A DNA stretch of 64,000 nt from Echiichthys vipera (GCA_963691815.1 OY829659.1:7338515-7402514), one strand, 5' to 3'. Positions 33,790-54,517 are shown, counted from the stretch's first letter. Notes: generated by a model not told the origin, from the letters alone. Program-made: numbers and translations.

Positions 33790-36129
33790 ACTCTGTGTTT
33801 GTGCTGAATATTGGACCTGGATTGGCTTCTTAGATATTAGTGATGTCACAAATCATGCTCGTAGGCCCACCTCTTAATTAAGCTTGATTACACTTTCATC
33901 AATGAATGTGAAAACTGCCTTCTCGTGTCAAACACACTTCTGCACAGTGAAGTGCAAACATTTAAACGTAAGCAAAAGGAAACCTTTTTCAGTGGAAGGG
34001 GACTTTAAAATCCTTCCTTACTTTCAGGAGATAACCAAGAAAGACAGAGACGACACATCCTCATCTTCAGTCTGTGCTCTGATAGTGAAAGTGTTTCCAG
34101 TCTGTGTAACGCTCCCTCTGACATCTGAGGACGCACTGACAGTTATTGCATTGAGCTCTTTAACCACAGCAGTAACAGCTCCGACCGTAAACTCTTTATC
34201 AGGACCAAAGCAGCCGGTTTGGACATTCCTCTTTTCTGTCTTTTTGTTGATCACTGTGTTTTGTTTATTTGAGACCAAGTTGTAAAAGATGTTCCGAGCC
34301 GTCCTGGTGCGGGGTCAGACTGCTGCCGAGGCTTTGATGAGCCACTGTAACTGCAGAGCGCCCCTACACCTCCCTATCCCCATTCGTGCACCCCCTCAGC
34401 CCCCCGAAAAAACCCAAATCTTAATGGGGGGCTTTGATGTGGCTGGATGGTGCCTGTTGTTATTGTTTGTATCAGGGCTTATCACTGCAGACCCCCCCTA
34501 CCTTACCCCCATTCTGATTCCTGACCACAACCACACACACATGCGTGGTAAAGGCCGTAAAAAGGTCGGGACGTGACATTATGTTTTGCACTTCTTTTGC
34601 TTGTTATTTCATCTCAGTAAAAATACAGAGTTTGCTTTTAATTCGAAAGCGCTTCTTTTCTTCTTTTCTTTTGCTCCTCTTTTTTTCCCCTGTCCTCAGT
34701 ACAGCCAGACTCTCCCTGATAAGGATGATGGATGGGGCAGAACTCTGGCTCCAGCCAAGCCCGGCAGCTTCCTGGGAGCTGAGAGATACTGAGGGGGAGG
34801 CAGTGCGGTGTGTGTTGGGTAAGGAGGGGGGGTATTTGATGGAGGGGGTTGCTTGCCAGCACCCTGTGATGCCCCATAGGACGCCCAAATAAAATAATAC
34901 TAAACAGGCCATGTCACTCCACTTGTTCCAGATCAATGCTGAAGGTGTAAGGAGGAGTACCTTTATTTCAACCTACTATAACTTTAGTTTTTGCGTTTCA
35001 TCCAGAGGAGGGTTTTTTTTATAAGCCAGTTTGGTGGGATGATTTTCTCAACCTACTGAAGATCATGTAATCTTTTTTTAAGAAGCTACAGAAATAAAAA
35101 GTGGCTTGACACAACAAATGCAATGGTCTTTGAATAAGTGGAATTGGAACAGAACCGTGTAAATGGACTTGTGCTTGTACTGTGTAAGACGTCAGTAAAT
35201 GTAGTTTAATCTGCTTAGAGCAGCAACACCAAGTTATCGAATGCAAAAATATTTCTCAGCTTAATGCAAAATTACGTTTCATTTATTACTGTTTCCTCTT
35301 CCTTTCAGTTCCTGACTGCCAACACATGTTCTTCCTTTCTATAGTGCAGAATTTGAATAACTTTCTATTACATTTTCTAATTGACCCTCTAAATTATGTT
35401 GAATGTGTGGTTAAAATCTAAGAAATTCAAACTTTACAGTCTAAGCTTAAGCGTCCAATACTCATCTATGCTTCACTATAGATGCTGGAATTACAGTCAC
35501 ATGTGAATCTATTCATATAAATACAGAAGGAAGTGTTGGAAGGAACCCAACACATGTATATAATTAGACTGAATGTGTAGATGCTAGGTCTTTTTTATAC
35601 TTGGTGCCAGTCTGAATACTACAACGGAGAACCTTAAGCCACCGTTACAAGAGTAGACTATTAAGATTTTAAGAAAGAGAGTCACAAAGTCCACCGTGCT
35701 GTAATCCTTTCATGCTTAACGTTGATCTCTCTTCAGTCCCTGATGCTAACACGTCTGCTTATCGACTCACACATCATGTTTTCGGTTGCAGTTCACTATC
35801 CCAACCTCTCAGATAATATGGTTATTTTATATACATCCCTTGTTTGATGCAACTGCTCTCACCTGTTTTAATACACAAAGCATTAATAATATGTATAAAT
35901 ATGCTGCTTCAAAAGGCCACTTTTGTTCCCAAGGTGTGGCTCCCCCAACCACTGCACCTCATTAGAAACAACATTTTAATGTTTTACATTCTCAAGAGCT
36001 GCTTATTCATCTGCATATTGTTTTAATCTTAATACAACTTCCTCTGAGTCACCACGTCGAGCTCCAAAGTGTTCCAATAGATTAAAGATTCCCGAGTGTT
36101 CCCTTAATTAATTGCTATATCAAAAAAAT
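33790..36129. other. Non-coding, nothing recognised
   Basis: A 133-codon frame at 33884-34285 and frames at 34.29-34.94 kb have no recognisable domain. The sequence is T-rich at 34655-34695. Confidence 0.4.
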
Positions 36130-36600
36130 AATGATGTTTCGTTTACTGTGACCTTCAGCAGCCCCATCAGGTCACATCCCTTGTTTGTGGAAACCACCGC
36201 GGCGCTCTATCTTCTACTGTAACCATGGCGTGTAACCTCGCGGCCACTGTGCCGTCCTGCTGGGAAACTGCGATTAAGTTAATGATTTGTTTGGGTTTCA
36301 GGAAGACACAGTGGGAAAGTCAAGCGAATATATTGTTAAATGAAATCCGTGTTTACATCTCAGCAAATACAGGCATTTTGCTTTCATTATGAATCAGACA
36401 AGATACTGTTTCCCACAGACGTGCTGTTGAAAATGACATTTTGAACAACTTTCTGCAGCTCCGCCTGCGCCGCCAGGATTACAGGTGCAGAGTCTGCGAG
36501 CTGAAAGATGCGCTGACCTGCTGTCGTATCTTGGCACGATCAGACACATCGATAGGGTGGCCAGGAGGCTGGCACCTACAACCTTAAACAGAATCTGTTT
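36130..36600. promoter_or_regulatory. Candidate conserved non-coding element (inferred)
   Basis: Repeat-free, mixed-composition segment including TGTGGAAACCACCGCGG (36186-36202, two opposed RUNX-type cores), GATTAAGTTAATGATTTG (36271-36288, homeodomain-like) and CAGGTGCAG (36483-36491). Candidate only. Confidence 0.27.
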
Positions 36601-37978
<1,378 letters not shown>

Positions 37979-38028
37979 TCAACCACATATTCCAATTCAT
38001 TCTCTCCTCTTGTGTCTTGTTTTACTTC
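37979..38028. other. Spacer
   Basis: Joins the GT run to repeat D copy 2. Confidence 0.4.
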
Positions 38029-38372
38029 CTGTCTGTGTTTCCTGTAGCCCTGCTGGTCTTCCCTTGTACACCTGTTTTGTATCTTCCCTGGTCAGCGTGG
38101 CTTTTGTTGCCTGTCCTCGTTGTCTTGTTACCCAATCAGTGTGTCCCTCTGTATTCCTGTTCTCTGCCCTCTCCAGCTGGGTCTTGTCCTGTCTTTACTT
38201 TCTCCCTTTTTTGTTTCTTGTCTGTTCGTCACCACTTTTCCTGGTTCTGAAGCTTTATTTAACCCTTGAGTTCTGTCTGTAATTTCCCAGAGTTCATAGC
38301 TTATTTTTCTTGTTTTGAGAATAAAGTGTTTCTGCGTTTGAGTCCACGTGCCTTCCTCCGTCATCCTGACCC
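38029..38372 (+). mobile_element. Retroelement-like repeat D, copy 2
   Basis: Same family as 22050-22452. This copy has GAATAAAGTGTTTCTGCGTT then TGAGTCCACGTGCC at its end. The minus-strand frames in both copies read similar peptides (KLWEITGRTQG and ELWEITDRTQG), which reflects DNA homology rather than a known protein. Confidence 0.65.
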
Positions 38373-39772
<1,400 letters not shown>

Positions 39773-40729
39773 AACAGTGACAGACATGGCGTCCGCTGAC
39801 AGCCCGGCTCGACCTTATCTGCACTGCAGGAGTGACGTTGGAGGTGAGGGGGGCGAGGGAGGAGGGATGGGGCGGAGGGGCAGATAGAGAGGTAGAGGAG
39901 TGGGTGTGTGTGTTTCTCTTTTCAACACACACTTGTCGCAGTGTTTCTCACTTTTAATTCTCCTCTGCTGATGCCACTTTCTGACACCGTGACCGCGGCC
40001 TCTTTATTGCTGGTTGAGCGTGGCCTCACTCATCAGCTGTTTTTTGCAAACTACAAATTGTCTTCTCATACATATATAATTTTTAAATCTTTCAATCAAC
40101 CCAAAGTACAAGAAGTACATTTTATTCATCTATGGTTAAGGTTATAGGGGAAGATTGTGGTTGTGATTAATAAAAAGGCAGATGTTAATAGTAGGTCTAT
40201 GATGGGACACAAACTCTACCCTCTATCCTGCATGAAAGTCTGACTTTTATGCAAGGCCCATCAACCACCCAACCTCTCTGCTTCGAGCACTCACGGCTGA
40301 GGAGCAGAGCACCGAGCATCATGAATGTTTTACCTTAACTGTTCATTAATTCATAAAGTAAGACGCTCAGTTTCTTCAAACAGTAATACTGTTTGTTTTA
40401 TTGTAGAGAGACCCAAATTTAATTCATCTAACCATTGGAAAAATAGTTAAAGAGAAGGCAAGGAGAGATGAGCGAGAGATGGTAGAGAGGCTGAATGGGG
40501 TGAGGTTAGATGAGGTGATTTGAGATGGAGAGATGACAAGAGCTGGAGAGAGGAGGAGGAGGGCACAGAGAGGAGGGAAAAGGAGGTGAGAGAGTGGTGG
40601 GAAAGAGATGAGGGAGAGTGACAGAGTAAGAGTGACAAAAGAGAGAGAAACTTGTACATCTGTACATCTGTGACCTGTGTGAGCCTCTACAGGTGACCAG
40701 GTGGAAGTACATGCCTCTGACCTTCTGCA
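39773..40729. other. Non-coding; purine-rich tract 40441-40650
   Basis: A long GA-rich segment (AGAGATG/GGAGAG motifs) with no exon. Minus-strand frames there are Ser/Leu/Pro low complexity. Confidence 0.45.
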
Positions 40730-40746
40730 CCCCCCCCCCCCCCCCC
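40730..40746. repeat. Poly-C run
   Basis: A run of about 17 C residues. Confidence 0.9.
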
Positions 40747-44879
<4,133 letters not shown>

Positions 44880-45879
44880 TTTTATTTCCATGTGACCGTG
44901 CACTTAAAATAGAGAGTGTGAGGAGGCCAGGGGACCACATGGGTGGGGCGGGGTCACGAGTTTTGTTTCCTTTTGTATCGTCTTAATGTTTGTAATGATC
45001 CAATGGGATGTGGATCTGGTGAATATTGCGCGGTGTTTAGTCTACCAATCACCACGGTGACAAAGAGTCTAGGTTGAGGGGGTGGAGGTGGAGGTGGAGG
45101 TGGAGGAAGGGGGTGGGGGTCAGAGTCGTTAGTGGTGTTGTGGGTGAGGGAATGCACTGCAAAAGAAAATCAACATATAAAAATACACCCAATAAGCTGC
45201 AGCAGAGTCAAGTTCTACTCTAATTGTAACATCGTAGGTTTTGTCTTGTTAACTCTGACTTCTCCGCCGACAGGAAGTGACACATTTAATGTTGAGAAGA
45301 AACAACAACAAACTGTTTTCTTAAATAGCAGCAACCAAGTGCCGCATGTAGAGAGAGCTGCAAAGTGTCACAAACTGGCTGTGCTGCACATGAGAGAGCC
45401 GCGTGAAGTTTACTGAAAGAAGATTTCTAAATACCAGATCAGGTTTTGCTATGTGGGACCACCTGTGTGTAAAGTTAGCTGGTGTAGCTCTAAAGTCTCG
45501 TACGTCTCAACCTCTTAGACTCGTCCTTATAAGAGCACGTTGCATGGCCAAAAGCAGTTGAAACCTGCAGAACTTTATTTCAAAGTCTAGTAAAGAAAGT
45601 TGTGAAATATGTTTAAAGTGATGCACAAGACATTGTTGTAAAGCTATAAAAACATGGTCTATAACGTGGGATATTTTGCTGAGTGTAAGCATCATATAAC
45701 TTTATTCAGAGGTGTGGACTTAAGCTTTTGTTTGGACACTCAGACACGGATGATTACATGACAATATGCACAATAGTTGCACACTATTGTTGAGAAATGT
45801 TAAGAAAAACAAGAAAGGGAGTGAAGCAGACAACTAAAAGCTAGATGTATTGGTTAATACGGTATATTGTAGTGTGGCC
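44880..45879. other. Non-coding; (GGAGGT)n at about 45080-45105
   Basis: A short hexamer repeat (GGTGGAGGTGGA) and otherwise nothing recognised. Confidence 0.45.
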
Positions 45880-46089
45880 TTCCTCCACAGAGCTGGGTCT
45901 GTCTGACGTTCCTGTCTGTTATAGGGAAGGTTTTTGTTTGCCACCGTACTCTACGGGGGAATTGTTGGGTCTATGTAAATCATAAATAAGTCATAGAGTG
46001 TGGTCTATACCTAGTTTGTAAAGTGTCCTGAGATAACTTTTGTTATGATTTGGCACTACAAATAAAATGGAATTGAATTGAATTGAATT
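45880..46089 (+). mobile_element. LINE 3' tail, family A copy
   Basis: TCCTCCACAGAGCTGGGTCT, CTCTACGGGGGAATTGTTGG, GTGTCCTGAGATAACTTTTG and a (GAATT)n tail. The best-preserved copy of this family here. Confidence 0.8.
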
Positions 46090-47710
46090 TTGTCTGTTGT
46101 TGTTTTTTAGTTCTGACTCTTGTGTTTTTCAGTTGAATTGTTTGAGTTTGTGTTGAGTTGATGTATTTTAAAAGGCCAATCTAGGGACGCACAAATTAGC
46201 TTAGGCTGTAAATGTTGTGGTCTTATGCTGGCATGTTTAATTGCATCCAATATTAATGTCAGTGCAAAGACAAAGAGGGCATCTGACTGGCTGAGGAGGA
46301 CAGTTGAGATGTCAAAAGGTGCTGTAGGCTCAGATCGAGCTTTTCGAAACGTATCTTAAATAAGCTGTAAACCATTTATCAGTCACTGTATTATTAATAA
46401 ATAACTTATGAACTTAAAAATGGATTTTGGTCTCATCATAGAAAACTATTAACCCTATTTCCCTCTAAAACATTTGCACGTATGACCACTCTTGACCACT
46501 ATTATATTGACTGACAGTGTCAATATAGAAGGTTTTATGTCGTCAGGGGTAAAAAGATCTTTCTGCAACAATTCCAGAAATTCAATGTTCCCAAAAAAAA
46601 TCAGATGAGAGTTCAGATTTTTAGATTAAAAATGTTTTTAAAATTGTTCATCCATGAATCTTTAAACCAGATTTGGGTCTTTTAATATTTCCTATATCAT
46701 ACAATATCATGTGTACAGCATGGTTCATTTGTTATGGGTTTATAAACTTTTAAAACCAAAGTAACTAACTTTTTTTTTCTTCCTGACACAAGTCTGTAAG
46801 GTCGCTGTCAGAGGAACAGCGACATCCACACAAGAGTTATAGATCTTATTCACCCTTTCAATGAACCTTGAGATGCACTTAGGGGTTGTTTCCAGCAGCC
46901 GTATATCAAGGCTAACAACAGGCTGGATCCTCTTCACAGGAACCTGGCATTCGTTTAACTCCCAGTACTGCCCCCTAGTGGGTGAGGCGTTTGCTACACG
47001 AGAGGCCAACTGAAGCCTCACAGCCCCACCTAAATGCTTCATCACATGAAAGATTTGTTCATTTTCTTACAGTGACATTTAGGTCTGCAACTAATGATGC
47101 TCTTTATTCTACAATGTTTTCTTAATCAATGTCCATTACTAGCTCCCAGAGCCTGAGATGATCTCTCCAAAGGTCTGGTTTTGTCACACCAACAGTTCGA
47201 AACCCAAAGATATTCAATAATAAAAACAGAAAAGCAGAAATTCCTCGTTTGTGAGAATCTGGAACCATGAACTGTGAGGACAAAACGGCGACAGCAAAGT
47301 GATTTAAAGTTGCGATTGGATGTCGTAGGTCTGTCGCTGCTGTCCGGTGAGTTCGCCAAGTGTTCAAGCCCTCTGCTATCTGGATGGCAAGGTTCACTAA
47401 TCAAAGAATTTGTTGACCCTCCCTCCCCTTCACTCACCTCTCTTCTGCTGCTACACCTCCCATCCCTCTCTTGTCTGCATGTGTCACAGACAAATGCATG
47501 TTTGTAACTACGTGTGCACACGTCATGTTCACAGAAATGCAAATAAATGGAAAAATGTTGTTTTTTTTGACAGCACATTAGACCAGAGCTTTTGACCACC
47601 AGAAAATGATGTCCACTTAATTTTCGTGCGAACATTTGTTTGACAGTCTAGTCTTGCAGGGAAACAGTATCACTTACAAATTACATTCACTAGTTCAGTA
47701 TGGGTAAACT
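46090..47710. other. Non-coding, nothing recognised
   Basis: Overlapping frames of up to 169 codons at 47.12-47.64 kb have no recognisable domain. Confidence 0.4.
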
Positions 47711-47935
47711 TAAAGGGCCCCTATCATGCTAATTCTCAGGTCCATACTTGAATTTTGGGTTTCTACTAGAACCTGTTTAAATCATTTAACCATCAAAAAC
47801 ATTTTTTCATACTGTCCGTCTGAATATACCTGTATTAATCCTAACTCTGTCTAAAATGCTCGGTTTAAGCGCATGTCTCTTTAAGAGCCCCGCCTGAAAA
47901 GGTCCACTCTGCTCTGATTGGTCAGCGATTCCGGG
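47711..47935 (+). mobile_element. Dispersed DNA-element-like repeat (GGGCCCCTATCATGCT family)
   Basis: AAAGGGCCCCTATCATGCTA, CATGTCTCTTTAAGAGCCCC and CTCTGATTGGTCAGCG in order match a short repeat common in fish genomes. No target-site duplication was determined. Confidence 0.5.
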
Positions 47936-47974
47936 GCCTTCCACACCTGCGCCCTCGGTGTCTCTGCACCATCA

Positions 47975-48252
47975 TTGCAGCCGGGGAATGAACTGGGTAA
48001 AAAGGCATTTCCTTACACTGCTCCCTCTGTTTGGAACTCCCTGCAAGATGAATTAAAAAATGTTTATCTGGCCTGATCCCTCTTAAAAGCTTTGTCAAAA
48101 TTCTTAAAACCTTGGGCTTTGTCACTGTTTTTCAATCAGATGTAACACTTCTGTAATCTATCTTTGATCTGTATCTCTGCTGCCTCACTTTTGAAAAAGA
48201 GTATATATATCTCAATAAGCTTTACCTGGTTAATACAGGTTAAATAAATAAA
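47975..48252 (+). mobile_element. LINE ORF2 3' end and tail (5'-truncated)
   Basis: Encodes degenerate residues resembling the end of a LINE reverse transcriptase (TLLPLFGTPCK, like the usual APLWNSLP motif). It then has CTCAATAAGCTTTACCTGGT and a (TAAA)n tail. Frames are broken. Confidence 0.5.
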
Positions 48253-48697
48253 TACAAATATGTCCAAACAGTGAATGAGGACAGGCTGAAATAAAAGGAG
48301 TTGGTTAATTCCAGGGAACGAGGCTGGTCGTGGTTAAATGATCAAAAAGCCAATAATTAGAGGGAGGGTCGTAGGAATCATAGGAAAACACTCACACTTT
48401 ACTTCTCATTGCACTATAATTATAATCAGGGCATACTCATTCCATTTCTACTGTTTCAACGTGTCAGTGTAGCTGGCAAACTTATAAGACAGGGTGAGAC
48501 GGTGCTAGTTTGGATGCTGAATTTCAAAGATGTAAAAGATGTGGCTGCTTACCTGGGTGTCAGCTCCCCCAATAGGACTTTTAAGAGCATTCTGGGACAC
48601 AAAAAGTCTCGGCTGAAACCAGAGTTTCAATTATTTTTGGGTTAACACACATTCTTTAACACGTGGCCATTCACCAAAAGTAAAGAGAATAACCACT
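48253..48697. other. Non-coding, nothing recognised
   Basis: No supported feature. Confidence 0.4.
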
Positions 48698-48713
48698 CAC
48701 ACACACACGCACG

Positions 48714-48749
<36 letters not shown>
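48698..48749. repeat. (CA)n microsatellite with GCAC interruptions
   Basis: CA run with three CGCA interruptions in its left half. Confidence 0.95.
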
Positions 48750-48751
<2 letters not shown>

Positions 48752-51700
48752 TTTTAATAGACACTAAGATCACGGAGGGATCAGATAATTCTTGCCCTTT
48801 TGGCCCTGCCCTCTGCCTCCCCTACACACACACACACCGCAACATCACCAACCTCTACCTATCCGTCTCTCATTATCAGCTGCACCCTGCTGCCGTTGTT
48901 TTGAGAGGTCAGAGCTGTTTGTTTGCTCGGAGGCCTGTCGTCTGATAGTGTGTGTCGGACTACGCCTGCCCCTCCCACCTCATCTTAACCTGAGCTGTTA
49001 TCAGCCGACTCCCCGGCAACTCCAACCTTGTCTTTTAAAAGGAACACTTCCCCTGGAAATTATGGACAGATAGATGTCTCTATCTGTCATGGTGGGAACC
49101 TCAGGGCGGACAGGGCGACACTCAGGCGGATTTCACGTACTCCAGGTTCAAATCCATCCCATGACCTCTGTTTTACACCTCAGGATTCACTTATTACCAA
49201 TTTTTATTTATACTGTAAGTGCATAGATTATCATTTAAATGAGCAGATTTATGCTGATTTTCATGAGGGTTTTTCGTCCCCTCACATCAAAGGTTGTCGT
49301 GTGCTGTTAGAGGACACAGTACAGTTTATAGGAAACATGGTCCTCTTGTGGTGAGGACACACCTGAAAGTCTTTTCCTTAATAGACAGCTAAAGTTGCTT
49401 TTTGGAAATGTTTGTGTTTAATTCCAACCCGTACTGTACGGGTAAATTGTCTGTGACGTAAAGACAAAGCTCACAACTTACTGTCACACTCTACAGTCTG
49501 GTCATCAAGCCACGACCTGAGTGCTAACTGCACGTGTCAAATAGAAAATAAAACAGCATGTCGACCCTGGCGACCATTCTGGCTACTATGATACTATTAT
49601 ATATAATCATAACTAATGACACCATGTAACATGATCCTGTTCAGTTAAGATCTAACAGAGAGGAGATAGCAATGTAGGCTTTTAGCAACTTTATTGAACT
49701 TCCTGTCTGTCTCACTGGTATGTTTCCATAGCACTTTCAGCTGTGAAAGAGCCTAACAACGGCCGACTAAAATTTCTAACATGTCAGAAATTCATCCGAC
49801 AGCCGGTTGGGAGCCGTTGGTCGCGTCATGATCACTCCTCGCTCCCCCCTGTACGCTGCACGGCCAACGGCACCTAGCAAAACTGAAATTCAGTTCAACT
49901 CTGAAATGAGACATGTGGCTCAAAAATCGTACAGTGCATGCCCAGCTTAAGAGAAGAATGAAATCACAAATGAGCTGCAGACTGTGCATCTGAATCCCTC
50001 GACACAAGACACAGTGTTGCTTTGAGCTAAATGCTAATGTCAGCATGCTAGCAGGACAATGTCGATACGCTGACGATGTAAACATAATAAACACTGGTGT
50101 TTAGCGATATAAAGATAAAGTTACTTAGTTTACCATGTCAGCATGCTTAAATTTGCTAATTCGCACTAAACACAAGTACAGCTGAGAAAGATTAGAATGC
50201 CATAAGTTTTGTTGGTCAAAAAGCAAATTATTATATTAGCCTACTGATGGTGGTGCTACATGAAAAGTCAGGGGATCCCCGAAGATATTACATCTCAAGA
50301 AGCATGCATAGCTGTAATATTATAACAATCCATCCAGGTTAAAGTTGAGTTATTTCAGTCAGGACCCAACACAGACCGATGGACTGACATTGCAGCCATA
50401 GACCCACACCACTAGCAGGGCTAAAAACAATACCAGGTTAAACTAAAAACTTCAACCAGTTCTTTCTTTCTTGGAGTAACTGAGTCATAAAAACATTATT
50501 TAAAAAATATTTTGCAAGCAGAAATGATGCTTGAAATGAACTTATTCTATGGCTCTTCTAGAAATGACTGACTACATCTAAGCAGGTCACATGAAAATAA
50601 GAGAAAACAGTAAAAAGACTAAAACAATTTAAACACAAAGTAAAAGAAAACCATGTACATAAAGATTTCAGAATAAAACCAGAAATGATGATGAAAACCA
50701 ACATAGGATAAAATGATAATCAGGCACTGAATGGTTTTGTAAAAGTTTGACAGTGAAATAAAAAAATAGCTTTCTTCGGTTGTGCTCATTTATTGAATAT
50801 TTCCAAACAGTAATAAAAAACGACACTAATCCCTTTCAGAAACCTCCCTCACCTCAGCGCAGGGGCATCCAGCTGCAACTGCAGCCGTCAGCGTGACCAC
50901 AAGAGTGAAGAGGGGAAAAAAAAAATTGTGATGAAATTACTCCTCCAACACTGGATCAAACCCAGCGGGGAGGGGCGTGTCAACCACCTGATTAAGCAAC
51001 ATGGAGGAAATGAGAGAAGCAAAGGGGTCCATTTTCTTCAAGAGTGGGAATGAAAAACCCAGAAGAAAGAATGGCGGGGGATGTCCGAGGGGGGTTGTAG
51101 GTGGGATAAGCTGTGTACATATGTGTGTGTGTGTGGGGGGGGGGTGTTGGAGGGTGTGCAGGGTTAAAGTCACAGATTTTAAATCAGTTCTTTGGCCTTT
51201 AACGGGCGCAACAGAAGCCCAGTATGAGAGAGCAGAACAAAGAGGGCAGCAGTGGCCTCGACCAATTAACATTCCTGCAGCCTTTATGAGCCGCCTGGAC
51301 CCGCCCCTTCACTCACACCTCGTAAAAGTCACAAACATCAATTCTTGCAAACCATAACTGTCATTATAATCCCATTAAAAACAACCCACTGAGCAATTTA
51401 CAGTGAACACCAGGGCCAAGTGTGCCAGCAGAGGGGTTGGATCGCCTCCGCTGGAACGCAAACCGATCTAAACTAATGGGAAAGTTTATTGGCAGTAATT
51501 TGACAAAATATGACATGATAGAAACTCGTGCTCATTGTGCAAACTGAACAACAAACATTAGGTTAAATCTCTCCTTCTCCATCCTCTTGTGTTTTAACAG
51601 GCAAACGTCTTGGCTGACCACGCAGTACAGATGTGGTCGATTAAAGCTGTGCTGGTCAGTTTTTGGCCACTAGAGGGCAGGAAAAACACAAATACAAAGC

Positions 51701-52132
51701 CGACAAATACGATCATCACTTGTAAAGTCCAATATTCAAACTACTCTAGCCGTGGTTTTGTCTCCACCAACTCACGACAAAAATATCTCTTAGCTGCCAA
51801 ATGCTGCACTATTTCTCTCCAGCTAGTCTCTAATTTTGTGATTTTTTTGTTGTTGTTGTTTAGAAAACAACAAAATAATCTGCTTGAAGAGCATTGTGAT
51901 TTCAGTATACATGCAACTGCTAATATTAGCATTCAAAAAAAGAATATAGATGAAATAAATCATAATAATCATTCAAATGGTTGATTCAGTAAGTCAAAAT
52001 TGTCAGATACTAAAATATTTTGATTTAATATCATAATTTAACTTATTACTTGTGAAATAACTTTTTTTTGTTTAGTTTCTATTTCTTTTTTTTCTGCTGG
52101 AGTATGAGATACCGTAGGACCACCATACAGAG
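48750..52132. other. Non-coding, nothing recognised
   Basis: No exon. A short GT/G run lies at 51122-51144. Frames at 50.94-51.36 kb on both strands are shadows of simple sequence. Confidence 0.4.
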
Positions 52133-52320
52133 GGTGGACAAAATAACTGAGACATCGTAAAATGTTGTCCTTCTAATTTAAAACACAACAGTTAATGCAA
52201 AGTTAAAATCATGTCCTGGTATTTTTGCTTGAGACGAGATTGGGACATGATTCAACTTTTTCCTCAACACTTCTTGTTTGTACAGGGGCTGGACAAAATA
52301 ACAAGAACATGGCATCAAAG
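52133..52320. repeat. Possible mariner/Tc1-like remnant
   Basis: GGACAAAATAACTGAGACAT (52137-52156) and GGACAAAATAACAAGAACAT (about 52290-52309) are two similar motifs in the same orientation. They resemble ends of small fish Tc1/mariner elements. No transposase frame remains. Confidence 0.3.
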
Positions 52321-53137
52321 GATAAAGGATAAATGTTGAAGTAACTAAATGTGCGGTGATTTATTTCACCTGTCCATAATTTACAAATGATAGGAAGGAA
52401 GTCATGGAAGTAATGCCTCACATGTAATTTGGTAATACTTTTAGAGAAAACAGGAATTTCTCAGAAAGAAAAGATTAAACTAAACTAAATATATATTTTT
52501 TTATTATTATAAAGTTGATTCATGATATACTGTATGTTAAATTGCTTGCCTGCAAACAATTTGTTTAATTTTTCTTCACTGACTTAACAACAAACTCTAT
52601 TTTCTCTTTGTTTTAGTACCAAATTGTTTAGTTCTTTCCAGGAAACTGTGTCACCACTAAATCATAATACAAAGGAAGTTGTGGAGGGCCTCTTAGCAGT
52701 ATGTGTCAGCTTTAACAGAGGTCCTCATTTTCATAAGTGAGGTTTTAAAAGCAGCAGTGGGCAAGAAAGACGACAGATATTCACCGTCTGCCCCTTTCCT
52801 GTGTGGCTGCACATCATTGGTCTGATCCACTGTGACCCCACATGGCCTCAACTCCTCCACTCATGGGGAAGTGTGTGGCTCCCTCTAGCAGGCGTGTTAG
52901 GTTTTACATTAGTATTAAAAGTGAGTTAATTCAAGTTGAAGGTGTTTTTTTACTCTCTGCAGATGCCCTTTGAGTGTTATCAGTTTGTTAATGGGTTTCT
53001 AAGTTGTGTATTCATGTATTTTTATCTTCTCCTTACAACGTGCTGTATGAATACGCAGGACACATAAGAAATACATAAAAACAGCGATTTATTGACAATA
53101 AATCAATAATTCATGAAATTCAATGGTTTAAATGTGA

Positions 53138-53139
<2 letters not shown>
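52321..53139. other. Non-coding, nothing recognised
   Basis: AT-rich. Confidence 0.4.

Positions 53140-53233
<94 letters not shown>
53140..53233. repeat. (TG)n microsatellite, about 94 bp
   Basis: Uninterrupted TG run. Confidence 0.97.
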
Positions 53234-53234
<1 letters not shown>

Positions 53235-54349
53235 ATATGCAAATAAAGCAAAAATATCAAAATCAATTTCTGTGCCCTGTATTTAAGTTGTAATTTATTT
53301 TTAAACTGTCACGTTGCCATATATTAATACTATTAACATCAAATTTTAAAAAAATACACTTTTATACAAAATCTGTAAAGCAGGCTCCTTGATAATAAAC
53401 CGTGATTAAAGAAAGAAAAACATTTTTTAAAGTAAGAAAATTACATTTTAAACTATCAAACAGAGCAGTTCCTATTTACCAAACAATCAGATATTTAATT
53501 TTTTTTACAAATTTCTTGCAGTAAGAGATTTTATGATGGTGGGGGGTTATTAATGAACCATCTCAGCTGTCCTCAATAAATTGCTCAATTGTTTAATGGC
53601 GAGGGCTTCAGTCGACGGTACTTATAACATGTTGGTCACGGCTGAAGCAGGCAGTGGTTTATTGAAACGACTCGGTGGAAATGATGAGTGAGAGGTCATG
53701 TGTTCTTGGCACCGAGAAGAACGATCGGGATGTTTCTTCTCCTCATCTCTCTGGACATCTGACACCAGGTGCAGGCGTTACAGCAGGTCGCGTACACACA
53801 GTCCCTACACATGGTGTCCTGCAGGCAAAAGACAGTGAGCATCTGATCTGCAGGCAGAACCTTAGACCTACATTTCACTGCAATGAAACTTTAATTTTAA
53901 GTATTATTTCAAATGCTTGGTTAACATATTATCTCCCTCTGCTTAGTAACTTTCACCCTCCAATTTAATTTAACCCTGAAATGCTGAGACTGTCCTCACA
54001 GGGACAGTAATAAGACAATGGTCTGTTTTAGCCGTGATAACAAAAGCAGATTTTAATGATAAGTTGGAGTGTAGTTCTCTTTTTTAAAGATTTTTATGCA
54101 TTTAGTAACTACTTTTACTTTAAATACTTTAAGCACTTTTCTCTGATTATTGGTACATACTAATACTTAGTTACATTTTCCTTCTTAAATAAATGATCTA
54201 AGTACTTCCTCCACCACTGCCCCCCCTCCCCCCTTGAGTTTTGAGAGTTGTTCTCAAACACTACTTGTGCATTTTGCAGCTGAATTTGGCCTGTTGACTA
54301 GAAACTACACATAAAACTTTGATGTTCACCTTAGCTTTCTGCTAAATCG
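53234..54349. other. Non-coding, nothing recognised
   Basis: AT-rich with no exon. Confidence 0.4.
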
Positions 54350-54510
54350 TTGCACTTTTTACGTCCGCACTGTTTTTATTATTGTCTGTGTTTTTATTCT
54401 CTTTCTCTCTGTAATGCATTTTAATTCATGACATGTTGTGCTGTGAAGCACTTTGAGTCTGCCTTGTGTATGAAAAGTGCTACACAAATAAAGTTGCCTT
54501 GCCTTGCCTA
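54350..54510 (+). mobile_element. L2-like LINE 3' tail with (TTGCC)n
   Basis: CTGTGAAGCACTTTGAGTCT and GAAAAGTGCTACACAAATAA then AGTTGCCTTGCCTTGCC. Same class as 10270-10455. Confidence 0.65.
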
Positions 54511-54517
54511 TTGCACT

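Noticed and set aside
33884..34285. 133-codon plus-strand frame
   Set aside because: No recognisable domain, opposed by another frame on the minus strand, and no splice or promoter context.
47122..47635. 169-codon and 91-codon minus-strand frames
   Set aside because: Composition looks random, no domain, and overlapping frames on both strands.
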